Below, in pieces: positions 28,125-37,683 of a DNA stretch of 64,000 nucleotides. A program made the translations under genes and the position numbers. The notes under the pieces are model-generated. The model had not been told where the DNA came from and did no database searches. It was given only the letters and a program-made list of their open reading frames with translations. The stretch comes from Agarilytica sp045430285 (GTDB taxonomy: Bacteria; Pseudomonadota; Gammaproteobacteria; Pseudomonadales; Cellvibrionaceae), in the NCBI GenBank assembly GCA_045430285.1, contig JAILXV010000005.1, positions 1-64,000 of the forward strand. The letters are read 5' to 3'. Positions within the stretch are counted from its first letter, which is position 1; each line of letters starts with the position of its first letter.

Positions 28125-30909
28125 GAGGCTCTCCATCACCATCAATGTTTGTCACACAACGACCGCATAGCTCAGGGTGCTCAGCGACACTGCCAATGTC
28201 GTGACTGAAATGCCAACAACGTGCGCACTTCTCACCTTCTGATTTACGCACACTAACTTTAAGGCCTTCAACTTCGGTATCCGCTGCATCCACTCCTTCA
28301 GAGAATGGATATACCGTCACACGTGAACTAATGAGTGCGAACCTTAACTCATCACCAATTTTCTTTAGCGCCTCGACTAAATCATCAGAACAATAAAGTG
28401 AAACGTCTGCGGCAAGAGAGCTGCCCAGGCCATCTTTGCGTTTTTCCTCAATGGCTTTGTTAACGGCGGTTTTAACATCAGAAACGATATTCCAATATTC
28501 ACGTCCTAAACTCTCCCCTTCGGAAAGCTGATCCAAAATCCACCATTGCTGCGCAAATACGGGACCTGATTTTTCTCCAGGAATTTCGTCCCAGATTTCA
28601 TCTGCAGTAAACGATAAGATGGGGGCGATCCAGCGAACGAACGCATTAACCACATGATATAAAGCGGTTTGTGCGGAACGTCGTGCACGACTATTTTCTT
28701 GCGTCGTATATTGACGGTCTTTAATGATATCGAGATAAAAACCACCCATATCTACAACACAGAAATTATGGAGCTTCTGGTAGATTAGATGAAATTGATA
28801 ATTGTCATAACATTCGATGATTTCTTTTTGCAGCTGCGCAGCACGATCAATAGCCCAGCGATCAAGCGCAATAAGCTCGTCAAATGGTAAGGCATGTTGC
28901 TCTGGCTCAAAGCCTGTCAAATTCGATAAGAAAAACCGCGCAGTATTTCGGATGCGCCGGTACGAATCTGCCGTGCGCTTTAATACTTCGTCATAGACAC
29001 TCATGTCACTACTGAAATCTGTTGCCGCCACCCACAAACGTAATACATCAGCGCCAAGGTCATTGGTAACTTTTTGAGGTGATACGGTATTACCTAACGA
29101 CTTAGATTGTTTACGGCCTTCTTTATCAACGGTAAATCCATGAGTAAGCACCTGCTTGTATGGTGCAGAACCGTTAATCGCCATTGATGTTTTCAATGAA
29201 GACTGAAACCAACCGCGATGTTGGTCCGAACCTTCCAGATACAAATCTGCAGGGCAAGATAAATTGTCTCGTTTTTTTAATACGGAGTAATGGGTAACAC
29301 CTGAATCGAACCATACATCTAAGGTATCGGTTACCTTAACGTATTGTTCAGCAGCATCACCTAGTAATTCGGCAGGATCCAAGTCAAACCACGCCTCCAT
29401 TCCTGCTTGCTCGATTTTCTTTGCAACCTCCTCAATCAAACGAGGCGTTTCGGGGTGTAACTCTTCCGTATCTTTATCAACGAACAATGTAATGGGGACG
29501 CCCCAGGTACGCTGCCGTGACACACACCAATCTGGACTTGCATCGAGCATGGAGCGAATACGCGCTTCACCCCAATCGGGTAACCAATCGATATCGTCCA
29601 CAGATTTTTTCACATCATTGAGCAATCCCTTTTTCGTCATACTAACGAACCACTGAGGTGTAGCTCTGAAAATTAAAGGTGTCTTTGTTCGCCAACAATG
29701 CGGATAACTGTGTTCAAATTTTTCTTGGTGCAACAGCGCGCCATTTTCTTCCATCAAGGCAACAACTTTTTCGTCAACCTTGTAGACATGCTCACCTGCA
29801 AAAATCGGCACCTCATCACGATAAATACCAGCGCCGTTGATGTAGTTAATCGTACCGATATTATATTTTTTACCAACATTAAAATCATCTACGCCGTGAT
29901 CGGGTGCGGTATGTACACAGCCAGTACCGGCGTCCGTGGTCACATGATCACCCAAAATAACAGGGACTTGCTTATCATAAAAAGGATGAGATAACGCCAA
30001 GTGTTCTAACACGCTGCCTTTAAACGATGTAAGCACTGCTGCCTCATCTAAACCCGCACGCGCAACAACCGCGTCTTTGAGCGCTTCCGCAACAATGATG
30101 CGCTCTTCACCATTTTGTAATACGACATAATCCAGCTCGGGGTTTAAGCTCACCGCCTGATTAACCGGTAAGGTCCAAGGTGTCGTTGTCCAAATGACTA
30201 CGGATAGTTTTCCACTGCCAGGAAGCTCGCCAATACGCTTTTCTAAATCGGCTTCATCAACAACGGGAAAGCGCACATCGATGGAATAAGATACTTTGTC
30301 TTGATATTCAACCTCAGCTTCTGCCAATGCTGAACCACCCACAACACTCCAATATACGGGTTTATAGCCTTTAACGAGATGGCCATTTTCAGCAATCTTT
30401 CCAAGCGCTCTCACAATGTCCGCTTCGGTCGTAAAGTCCATGGTTAAATAAGGCTGGTCCCATTCGCCAAGAATACCTAAGCGAATAAAATCTTTCTTCT
30501 GACCTTCCACTTGCTTATTCGCATACTTGCGACATTCTTTTCTGAAATCGGCGAAACCAATTTTGACTCCGGCCTTACCCTTCTTTTTCTCCACCTGATT
30601 TTCGATAGGCAGGCCATGACAATCCCACCCAGGCACATAGGGAGAATCAAAACCGCTGAGGGTCTTTGATTTAACAATAATGTCTTTCAGTATTTTATTC
30701 AGTGCATGGCCAATATGAATATCGCCATTGGCATACGGGGGGCCATCATGAAGAATAAATTGTTTGGCGCCTTCTCGCGCTTTACGGATCTGTCCATAAA
30801 GATCTTGATCGTGCCACTTCTTAAGCATTTGAGGCTCTCGTTGAGCAAGGTTCGCTTTCATCGCAAACTTTGTCACGGGGAGGTTTAATGTCGATTTATA
30901 ATCGGTCAT
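28111..30909 (-). CDS. ileS: Isoleucyl-tRNA synthetase
   Basis: It charges tRNA-Ile and edits misactivated valine. The 932-residue class I synthetase has the HIGH-type motif GDIHIGHALNK near residue 65 and the editing (CP1) domain (around 185-400, with WTTTPWTLP and GTGCVHTAPDHG). The KMSKS equivalent KQSKSLGN is near residue 605. A C-terminal zinc finger has the paired cysteines CARCWHFSHD...CGRCV. Length and zinc finger are those of the bacterial, mupirocin-sensitive type. Confidence 0.97.
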   Translation of the reverse strand: MTDYKSTLNLPVTKFAMKANLAQREPQMLKKWHDQDLYGQIRKAREGAKQFILHDGPPYANGDIHIGHALNKILKDIIVKSKTLSGFDSPYVPGWDCHGLPIENQVEKKKGKAGVKIGFADFRKECRKYANKQVEGQKKDFIRLGILGEWDQPYLTMDFTTEADIVRALGKIAENGHLVKGYKPVYWSVVGGSALAEAEVEYQDKVSYSIDVRFPVVDEADLEKRIGELPGSGKLSVVIWTTTPWTLPVNQAVSLNPELDYVVLQNGEERIIVAEALKDAVVARAGLDEAAVLTSFKGSVLEHLALSHPFYDKQVPVILGDHVTTDAGTGCVHTAPDHGVDDFNVGKKYNIGTINYINGAGIYRDEVPIFAGEHVYKVDEKVVALMEENGALLHQEKFEHSYPHCWRTKTPLIFRATPQWFVSMTKKGLLNDVKKSVDDIDWLPDWGEARIRSMLDASPDWCVSRQRTWGVPITLFVDKDTEELHPETPRLIEEVAKKIEQAGMEAWFDLDPAELLGDAAEQYVKVTDTLDVWFDSGVTHYSVLKKRDNLSCPADLYLEGSDQHRGWFQSSLKTSMAINGSAPYKQVLTHGFTVDKEGRKQSKSLGNTVSPQKVTNDLGADVLRLWVAATDFSSDMSVYDEVLKRTADSYRRIRNTARFFLSNLTGFEPEQHALPFDELIALDRWAIDRAAQLQKEIIECYDNYQFHLIYQKLHNFCVVDMGGFYLDIIKDRQYTTQENSRARRSAQTALYHVVNAFVRWIAPILSFTADEIWDEIPGEKSGPVFAQQWWILDQLSEGESLGREYWNIVSDVKTAVNKAIEEKRKDGLGSSLAADVSLYCSDDLVEALKKIGDELRFALISSRVTVYPFSEGVDAADTEVEGLKVSVRKSEGEKCARCWHFSHDIGSVAEHPELCGRCVTNIDGDGEPREFC

Positions 30910-31013
30910 GACGCTTTTGTCTTAGCCCTTAGTCCTAGTAGTTTGTATTAATATAAAAATGTTTACGTGTACGCTAATGTTTGGTAAAAATATTTCTAAC
31001 GTTTTTTAACGCG

Positions 31014-31973
31014 TTATTGACCAAAAAAGGCCTGAGCCGTTTCACAGTCTTGTCTGATCTGTCGCGTTAATGCTTCTACATCAGTAAACTTCTGTTCTTG
31101 GCGAATTTTCTTTTTGAATACTACCGTTAAAAATTCACCATATAAATCCTGGTTTTCATTGAGTAAATGCACTTCCAGTAAGGGTTTCGCGTTGCCCTCC
31201 ACCGTAGGGCGAACCCCGACATTCGCCACGCCTTGCCAGCTTGCCTCAACGCCTTGAGCATCGATATGACGCACTTCAACCGCATACACCCCCTGAACCG
31301 GTGCTCGATAACGGCCCAAACCAATATTCAATGTCGGAAAACCGATCTTCCGACCTAATTGCTTTCCGTAAATAACACGACCGTATACGCTGTAGTCTTT
31401 ACCCAATAACCGTTGAGCGTCTTCTAGCTGATCCTGCCTTAACAATTTTCGAATGCGCGTACTGCTTATCCGGTCACCATCTTCAGATTGCGTTTGCGTA
31501 TCGCAAACGGAAAAACCGTTTAGCTTACCCGCTTCACAAAGCATGTTGAAATCACCTGAACGATCACAACCAAATCGAAAATCATCGCCAATAACGAGAT
31601 GCTTTACCGCCAAGCCTTTGATCAACACTTGATCGATATAAGCTTGGGCCGTCAAGTTACGTAGCGATTCATCAAACTTGAGACACAAAACGCGGTCCAC
31701 ACCCTCAGCAAACAAGGCACACACTTTCTCCCGCAAACGCATTAGCCTGGCTGGCGCACTTTCACGAGAAAAAAACTCATGCGGCTGAGGCTCAAACACC
31801 ATCACCAAGGACGGGAGCCCGAGGGATTTAGCCTTGTCCTTTACTTGCTGAAGCACCACCTTGTGACCACGATGTACACCATCAAAGGAGCCAATTGTCG
31901 CCACGCAACCGCGATGACGAGCTGTGAGGCTCTTCAAGCTGTGTAAAAACTCTGGATTCCCCATGGCCGCCAC
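31014..31973 (-). CDS. ribF: Bifunctional riboflavin kinase / FAD synthetase
   Basis: It phosphorylates riboflavin to FMN and adenylates FMN to FAD. The N-terminal nucleotidyl transferase domain has IGSFDGVHRGHKVVL and HLVIGDDFRFGCDRSGDF plus the SSTRIR segment. The C-terminal flavokinase domain has GKQLGRKIGFPTLNIGL and the VANVGVRPTVEG region. 319 residues, normal for the family. The first codon may be the GTG at 31973 or the ATG three codons later. It lies between murJ and ileS, as in most gammaproteobacteria. Confidence 0.95.
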   Translation of the reverse strand: MAAMGNPEFLHSLKSLTARHRGCVATIGSFDGVHRGHKVVLQQVKDKAKSLGLPSLVMVFEPQPHEFFSRESAPARLMRLREKVCALFAEGVDRVLCLKFDESLRNLTAQAYIDQVLIKGLAVKHLVIGDDFRFGCDRSGDFNMLCEAGKLNGFSVCDTQTQSEDGDRISSTRIRKLLRQDQLEDAQRLLGKDYSVYGRVIYGKQLGRKIGFPTLNIGLGRYRAPVQGVYAVEVRHIDAQGVEASWQGVANVGVRPTVEGNAKPLLEVHLLNENQDLYGEFLTVVFKKKIRQEQKFTDVEALTRQIRQDCETAQAFFGQ

Positions 31974-32036
31974 TGCTAAATAAAGGCCAGGAGTATACCC
32001 TAGCCAAGCCCGCGGATCATCAACCGTTCAGCGAGT

Positions 32037-33668
32037 TTATCTCACCTGCAGCCGGAGGTGGTGTGGTCGTAAACCGGAAACGATAAGCGCCAAACAATAG
32101 GCTAAGAAACCAGCAACAACATAGATACCCAAATTGAGGGAACGCTCCCACCAGGAAAGCACTTCAAACGCGGGAAGTACGGCTGCCAAACCCACCAAAA
32201 CACCCAACATCAGGAGGTTTGCACACAACGCACGCAGAGCGAAGATCATCCAGCCTGGAGCACCCCGATACACCCCCTGCTTGACCAGGGTTCGATACAG
32301 CAAACCTGCATTCAAAAACGCCGATGCCGCGGTTGCCAGAGCTAAACCGACATGACCAATCTGCCACACAAAATGCAAGGGCAGAACGAATGCTAGGTTA
32401 AGCCCCATATTGGCCACCATCGCAATAATGCCAATCTTCACTGGCGTTTTCATATCCTTGCGTGAGAAAAATCCACTCACCAAAACCTTGATTAGCATGA
32501 ACGCCGTTAGACCCAAGGCATATGCTTGCAAGCTAAAACTGGCCATCCGCACGTCCTGAGGTAAATACTTTCCATACTGAAACAAAGTAAACAATAAAGG
32601 CTCAGCCAGGACCAAGAGCGCCAACGCTGCAGGCAAGGCAATCAGTAAAATCATACGAATGGCCCAATCCAGAGTATCACTAAACTCTTCCGCTCCTTTC
32701 GCATGTAACCGAGAGAGCTTGGGTAAAATAACAGTGGCGATACCAACACCAAAAACACCCAAAGGCAACTCAACCAGGCGATCTGAAAAATATAACCACG
32801 AAATACTGCCACTCGGTAAGAACGTGGCGAGGATCGTATCGAGCATCAAGTTGATTTGGCTCACCGACACACCAAACATCGCGGGCGCCATTAGTTTCAG
32901 AACTTTATTCACGGACTCATCAGACCAATCCACCTTAGGATGAGGTAGTAAACCTAAGCGCGCTAAAAACGGCACCTGGAAAGCAAATTGAATAACACCT
33001 GCTACCAACACGCCCCAGGCTAATGCAAACGCGGGCTCCTCAAATAAGGGAGACACGAACATCGCGGCAATAATGAGAACTACGTTGAGGAAGACTGGCG
33101 TGAATGCGGGCACAGCAAAACGGTCATAACTGTTAAGAATGGCGCCGGCGAAGCCAGTAAGGGATATCAAGAGCAAATACGGAAAGGTAATACGAAGTAA
33201 GTCCGCCGTAAGATCAAATTGCTCTGGGTATTTCAGTAAAAACCCAGCGCCAAATACGGAAGTCACCACCGGAGACGCAACCACCACAAATGCGGTTATG
33301 CCAACCAAAGTGACGCCCAAGCATCCCGCGACTCGATCAATAAAATGGCGAACCGCCGCGGTACTGCCGTTCGCACGATATTCAGATAACACTGGCACAA
33401 AAGCCTGAGCAAACGCGCCTTCGGCAAAAAGCCGCCTTAAGAAATTAGGGATTTTGAAGGCAACAAAAAATGCATCGGCACTGCCACCAGCGCCAAGTAA
33501 GGGCGCAAAGACAATATCCCGAAGCAGCCCCAAGACTCGGGAAACCATCGTCATACTCGATACCACCGCACTTGACCGTAAAAGGCTCGGCGATTTTTTT
33601 TCGATCTGTTGGTTTTCTTCTGATGACAAAGTGAAGCCCCGTAGTAATGAACGCCCGCATTGAGCCAT
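32037..33668 (-). CDS. murJ: Lipid II flippase MurJ (MviN)
   Basis: An integral membrane protein of the MOP exporter superfamily that moves lipid II to the periplasmic face for peptidoglycan synthesis. About 14 hydrophobic segments are visible. The family N-terminal motif MTMVSRVLGLLRDIVFAPLLG is followed by the cavity-lining arginines of FLRRLFAEGAFAQAFVPVLSEY. The start is not settled: ATG 33668 gives 543 residues, with about 38 residues before the conserved region. A TTG at 33629 with GGGG upstream is an alternative that fits homologue length better. The gene heads the murJ-ribF-ileS-lspA-fkpB-ispH series. Confidence 0.93.
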   Translation of the reverse strand: MAQCGRSLLRGFTLSSEENQQIEKKSPSLLRSSAVVSSMTMVSRVLGLLRDIVFAPLLGAGGSADAFFVAFKIPNFLRRLFAEGAFAQAFVPVLSEYRANGSTAAVRHFIDRVAGCLGVTLVGITAFVVVASPVVTSVFGAGFLLKYPEQFDLTADLLRITFPYLLLISLTGFAGAILNSYDRFAVPAFTPVFLNVVLIIAAMFVSPLFEEPAFALAWGVLVAGVIQFAFQVPFLARLGLLPHPKVDWSDESVNKVLKLMAPAMFGVSVSQINLMLDTILATFLPSGSISWLYFSDRLVELPLGVFGVGIATVILPKLSRLHAKGAEEFSDTLDWAIRMILLIALPAALALLVLAEPLLFTLFQYGKYLPQDVRMASFSLQAYALGLTAFMLIKVLVSGFFSRKDMKTPVKIGIIAMVANMGLNLAFVLPLHFVWQIGHVGLALATAASAFLNAGLLYRTLVKQGVYRGAPGWMIFALRALCANLLMLGVLVGLAAVLPAFEVLSWWERSLNLGIYVVAGFLAYCLALIVSGLRPHHLRLQVR

Positions 33669-33903
33669 GAAAGTGTTTTGTTGACAAGTATGTGCGGATA
33701 AAACAACCAGAAACCCACCCATTCTTACCCATTTCCATAATTTGCCACAATCGATCCCTCACTTGCCTTAAGAACGCCCTCGCCTTGCCCATTTCCCACG
33801 TTTTAATAATCACCATGGATTACACAACAAGTGATCAAGCACAAACAATTACACACTGAGAAAAATTAAACACATACAACTTTTTATTTTGCGGAGATTT
33901 ATC

Positions 33904-34575
33904 ATGAAAAAAACAATCGCACTTTCAACGGCCATTACGCTAGCAACAATTTGTTCAGCGCCTTCATTTGCCGACGGACAGAGAGCAGAAGATGCTCGGC
34001 ATATATCAACCATCGCAGCAACCACTGTTGCGGGCGCTCTTGCAGGGGGACCAATAGGGATGTTTTTTGGGGCGATTGGCGGTGCATTTCTCGTTGATAA
34101 AAACCAAAAGAACTTCGAAGAAAAAATATCACTGGCAGAAGAAGTTGGCACCCTGGAACAAGCGATCAACACCAAGGACCTGGCGATCATAGACCTAGAA
34201 AACCGTGTCGCGCAAAAGCTAGAGTTTCAAGTCATGTTCCCAACGGGAGATGACTCTATCGCCTTTCAAGATATTGAAAGAATCAAATCGCTCGCTAAAT
34301 ACCTGCGAAACAACCCTGACCTGCGCATACGCTTGGATGGCCACGCCGATCCCCGTGGCACAGATGAATACAACAATGTTCTTTCATCTGAGCGCGCAAA
34401 AGCTGTCGCGGCCACCATGATAGAACATGGCATCGATGAAACACGTATTGATTTACACGCACACGGCTCTAGCCTAGCCACTACCTTCGAAGGCAATCGC
34501 GACCAATATGCATTTGAACGTAGAGTTCATATTGAGGTGTATAGCGATAACGGCGAACTTGCGAGTAACCCGTAA
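33904..34575 (+). CDS. OmpA-family outer membrane/peptidoglycan-binding protein with glycine-zipper segment
   Basis: The 223-residue protein has a signal peptide (1-23, ending PSFA) and a glycine-rich hydrophobic segment TVAGALAGGPIGMFFGAIGGAFL (about residues 40-62). A short coiled-coil-like linker follows, then a C-terminal OmpA domain (about 105-215) with the diaminopimelate-binding signature LDGHADPRGTDEYN...LSSERAKAV. This layout resembles small Pal/OmpA-like proteins and the sortase-associated PdsO type. No sortase or partner gene is near, so the exact family is left open. GCGGAG is 7 bases before the ATG. It is divergent from murJ and ends at a clear terminator. Confidence 0.85.
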   Translation: MKKTIALSTAITLATICSAPSFADGQRAEDARHISTIAATTVAGALAGGPIGMFFGAIGGAFLVDKNQKNFEEKISLAEEVGTLEQAINTKDLAIIDLENRVAQKLEFQVMFPTGDDSIAFQDIERIKSLAKYLRNNPDLRIRLDGHADPRGTDEYNNVLSSERAKAVAATMIEHGIDETRIDLHAHGSSLATTFEGNRDQYAFERRVHIEVYSDNGELASNP

Positions 34576-34607
34576 CACGTATTTGAGTTGTATCACCCTG
34601 AGAGTTT

Positions 34608-34633
34608 GGCCCAGCAATCGCTGGGTCTTTTTT
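34608..34633 (+). terminator. Rho-independent terminator of the OmpA-family gene
   Basis: A 6-bp stem CCCAGC/GCTGGG with a 4-base AATC loop (34610-34625) is followed by TCTTTTTT. Confidence 0.88.
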
Positions 34634-34701
34634 ATCTTACTTCCATATAATCAGAAATTTCAGCAACAACCAATTAGACACTACAGGCAAAGAAAGCAGG
34701 C

Positions 34702-34727
34702 AAAAAAAAGCGGCCAAAAAAGCCGCT
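34702..34727 (-). terminator. Rho-independent terminator of the PEP-CTERM-like gene
   Basis: On the minus strand a 6-bp stem AGCGGC/GCCGCT (34709-34714 and 34722-34727) is followed by a run of eight T. It ends the transcript of the gene at 34760-35431. Confidence 0.88.
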
Positions 34728-34759
34728 CTTGAATATTGTACTGACTTACAACAAAAAAA

Positions 34760-35431
34760 CTAAGCGTTCGACTTACGACGAAAATAGCCGATCACAAATA
34801 AGCCTGATGCAAAAAACCAAAACGCTGCAGGCAATGGAACAGCACTTACGTTGACAGATATTTGGTCTATACGAAATGCATCCCAAGAAAAATCTTGGGT
34901 TATGCCGAACAGGGGATGAAACGCACCAATAAGCCAGGTTGATGAGGTAAACGTTGCATTGGTTGCATTCGCGCCCAACTCTGCGTCATAGATATTACCG
35001 ACGGACCACACTCCAAACTCATCAATACCACCTAATGAAATATCACTATCTGCGTACTTGGGAATAAAGCCAACCCCAACGGATGACAATGTTACTTCAG
35101 AGTCAAACTCCAACATTAGAAAATCGAAATCCATGCCGAGGTTATCGACATTGCCGCGCGCCCCACCGCGACGTTCAACACCCAGGCCATTCCGATTCAT
35201 GCCAACGCTGGCTTCCGAAATTGTCGAAAACGGGCTATAGCGATCACCACCATTAGACCAAGCACTGACCTGAAGGTCGAGACCTTCAGATTGGTAGCTG
35301 TAGCTGTCTGCATAGGCACCGCGCTTTCCGTCTGCAGAAACAGGGTCGAGCAAATCGAAGTCTACCGTCATTGACGAAGCTTGCGCCGTCACAAGCATCA
35401 GCCCTAAAACTGTCCATGCTTTCATATTCAT
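34760..35431 (-). CDS. Secreted protein with a PEP-CTERM (VPLPA-type) sorting tail
   Basis: A 223-residue exported protein of unknown function. It has an N-terminal signal peptide (ending TAQASS), a beta-rich body without cysteines, and a C-terminal tail. The tail reads VPLPAAFWFFASGLFVIGYF, then RRKSNA: a proline-containing motif, a hydrophobic helix and a basic end, as in PEP-CTERM/exosortase substrates. The body, with repeated short blocks such as FDSEVTLSSVGVGF, resembles other PEP-CTERM exported proteins, but I do not recognise a domain. The ATG at 35431 is used because GGGTGA lies 7 bases ahead. No exosortase gene is in the window, so the sorting enzyme must be elsewhere if the tail is functional. 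Confidence 0.75.
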   Translation of the reverse strand: MNMKAWTVLGLMLVTAQASSMTVDFDLLDPVSADGKRGAYADSYSYQSEGLDLQVSAWSNGGDRYSPFSTISEASVGMNRNGLGVERRGGARGNVDNLGMDFDFLMLEFDSEVTLSSVGVGFIPKYADSDISLGGIDEFGVWSVGNIYDAELGANATNATFTSSTWLIGAFHPLFGITQDFSWDAFRIDQISVNVSAVPLPAAFWFFASGLFVIGYFRRKSNA

Positions 35432-35670
35432 CGGAATGTCACCCAAAAATCTATTTCAAAAATAAGGTTTTATGTCGCTATATCGCTAGAAACCAAATAG
35501 TTAGCACTAATAAATATAAGCCACAATTATGCTAGGCGTATCTGCACAAATTGTTCCACCACAAAATTATAGATGAAAATCAAGGGCTTAAATCGAATAC
35601 GAGCGTGCCAAATAAGGCATCACAACGCCATAATGTATGAATTTTCGACACAACCGATAAGTGCACATGC

Positions 35671-35697
35671 AAAAAAAAGCGCGGTTGATACCGCGCT
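35671..35697 (-). terminator. Rho-independent terminator of the first PHB-depolymerase-like gene
   Basis: On the minus strand an 8-bp perfect stem AGCGCGGT/ACCGCGCT with a 4-base loop (35678-35697) is followed by eight T. It lies 28 bases after the stop at 35725. Confidence 0.9.
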
Positions 35698-35724
35698 CGC
35701 TCTCTTTATTAACAATCACATAAC

Positions 35725-37362
35725 CTAGTGGCAATCACCTAATTCCCAATGGCTGCCGTCATGGCTATGCAAAGTGTTTTGTGCCCAGGTAGAACCAGAT
35801 AAGGCGTCATCGCTCCCGTTCGCGAAATAGCTTGGCGACCATATCGACCCCTCGCTATACGCTCGCCCTGCGCTCTTATGGGTGTAATTGTATGCCGTCA
35901 CCTCTTCACACTGCACCGGCTCGTCTGGGAGTACCGATACGTTTCGAGTGGCACAACCTTGAGCCAAAGCAGAATCGACCACGCAATAATCAACTTGGTA
36001 ATTCCCTACAGTGCCTGCGTCTACCGTACTTGTCGCGGCGATATCACCCGTCAAATCACCATCTTCCTGGTCAAAAGCTGTAGCACCAGGATCAGCCCAC
36101 ACACCACCAACAACAAAGCTGACATTTGCCTCTCCATTAAGCGAAACCACTGGCGGTGTATTACCAACCTGGCCAACACGTAAATTACGATAATGGAAAA
36201 ATTCCATCACAAACGCGGGGTAATCAACATAATCGCCATTTAAATCCGTGTCTTGCATGCCATTACCCGAAGACCAAGCGTGGCCTAAGTCAGGGATATC
36301 TAACATCGAAACGCGCTTTCCAGAACTGTCACTCCATGTTGATTCGAACCCATCTTGGCTAGAGCTATAACCCGCGACAGCAGATGGTGAACCATCCGAG
36401 TTAGCGCCATAAATCGTGGCCATGATCTCCGCGTTTTGAAGAAAGAAGTCTAAATCAATCCCGTTGGACGGCTCATCCATACCGCCAGGGGAGATACTAT
36501 CGTCACCAAAAACAATGGATGCTAATTGTGTAGATTGATGAGCTAAATTTCCGGTGGAAGCCGCTAAATCAAGACATAAATTAGTGCCTTCTATCGGCCC
36601 GATAGGATCAGTCCCCCATTCTGTACTGCCTGTACCAATCGTAGGGTTTGAGCCAAGACCAATGCCCGCGTATAAATCTGGGCGCATGCAACCGACAAGC
36701 ATTGTCTGCATGCCGCCAGACGAAAGTCCTGCGATATAGATCTGGTTAGGGTCGATATTTAACGATGCATCATCACGTAAAGTTTCAGTAAGTGAAATTA
36801 CATTATCATTGTCATGATTGAACGGTGTGTGACCATCATCAAACGAATCCCAACAATTACCGTAGCCGGTGGTCACTGAATCCGGAACCGCTACTACCAT
36901 GCCGTAACGATCAGCAGTTTGTTGCCAATTCCCTTTATCGCGAATCAAGTTGTTCGATTGAAAGCAGCCATGCAGGCTCAGCATTAATGGTCTTTTCCCA
37001 ACAAGATGAGGGGTAACTTCACCTTCGCTTGATGGTACATAGATGTGAACACTCATACCGGCGATTGTATTGGTGCTCCAACCAGACGTGCTGCTATCAC
37101 CACAATCACCAGGGTCATTACTGTAACCCTGGCCGTCACCGCCATTAAAAACAGTCGCAGAGGTGGAAGCTGAAAGTCCCAAATACGTTAAATCGCCAGA
37201 AGCGCGGTAAAATGAATAATAGAATTCAGCCAAACCTTGGTCTGCTAGATTGCTTACGGTGTCAGTGACTTGATTACAGGGTCCTGCAAAACTATGTGAT
37301 GCGAAAAGCGCACAACAAGAAAGTACAGCCCCCTGCATTAGGTGAGTTATCGTTTTAGCCAT
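35725..37362 (-). CDS. Extracellular PHB-depolymerase-like esterase with DUF5011-type and C-terminal accessory domains
   Basis: A 545-residue secreted alpha/beta-hydrolase. A signal peptide ends HSFAG. The catalytic domain (about 95-395) has the oxyanion motif SLHGC, the nucleophile in GLSSGGM (Ser214) and a late histidine in DLGHAWSSG, as in PHB depolymerase and feruloyl/acetyl-xylan esterase relatives. Residues about 405-480 form a DUF5011/Ig-like repeat (PPVVSLNG...WADPGATAFDQEDGDLTG). The last 60 residues (CEEVTAYNYTHKSAGRAYSEG to LGDC) form a small cysteine-bracketed module that also ends the esterase at 52683. The substrate may be polyhydroxyalkanoate or an ester side chain of plant polysaccharide; sequence alone does not decide. 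AGGA precedes the ATG and a terminator follows. Confidence 0.82.
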   Translation of the reverse strand: MAKTITHLMQGAVLSCCALFASHSFAGPCNQVTDTVSNLADQGLAEFYYSFYRASGDLTYLGLSASTSATVFNGGDGQGYSNDPGDCGDSSTSGWSTNTIAGMSVHIYVPSSEGEVTPHLVGKRPLMLSLHGCFQSNNLIRDKGNWQQTADRYGMVVAVPDSVTTGYGNCWDSFDDGHTPFNHDNDNVISLTETLRDDASLNIDPNQIYIAGLSSGGMQTMLVGCMRPDLYAGIGLGSNPTIGTGSTEWGTDPIGPIEGTNLCLDLAASTGNLAHQSTQLASIVFGDDSISPGGMDEPSNGIDLDFFLQNAEIMATIYGANSDGSPSAVAGYSSSQDGFESTWSDSSGKRVSMLDIPDLGHAWSSGNGMQDTDLNGDYVDYPAFVMEFFHYRNLRVGQVGNTPPVVSLNGEANVSFVVGGVWADPGATAFDQEDGDLTGDIAATSTVDAGTVGNYQVDYCVVDSALAQGCATRNVSVLPDEPVQCEEVTAYNYTHKSAGRAYSEGSIWSPSYFANGSDDALSGSTWAQNTLHSHDGSHWELGDCH

Positions 37363-37587
37363 TAATCATTATCCTAAAATAATTATTTTTATCGTATCTG
37401 AACAACTATGAAATCCTTCCCAATCGAACCACTTTCCCAAATGGTGTTATCCAGGTTTTAATCAGTTGTTGAAATTTATTATGAGTATTTGAACAGCAAC
37501 TGTTTGATTTAGACGTATACGACAGAAAACGGGGAATTAAAAAAACAAAAAAGGAGACCGACATCTCAAAAGAAAAAGTAACATCCC

Positions 37588-37631
37588 AAAAATGAAAAAC
37601 CCGCAAAACTGAAACTCAGAATTGCGGGTTT
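37588..37631 (-). terminator. Rho-independent terminator of aceEF
   Basis: On the minus strand a 10-bp stem AAACCCGCAA/TTGCGGGTTT with a 15-base loop (37597-37631) runs into a T-rich tail (TTTTTCATTTTTGG). It ends the aceE-aceF transcript about 50 bases after the stop. The remaining part of the 37363-37683 gap holds the upstream region of the esterase gene; no further feature is seen. Confidence 0.82.
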
Positions 37632-37683
37632 GCAAAAGACAATGAAAAACACCCGCCAAATGTCGGCAAGCGTTTTCGTAAAG

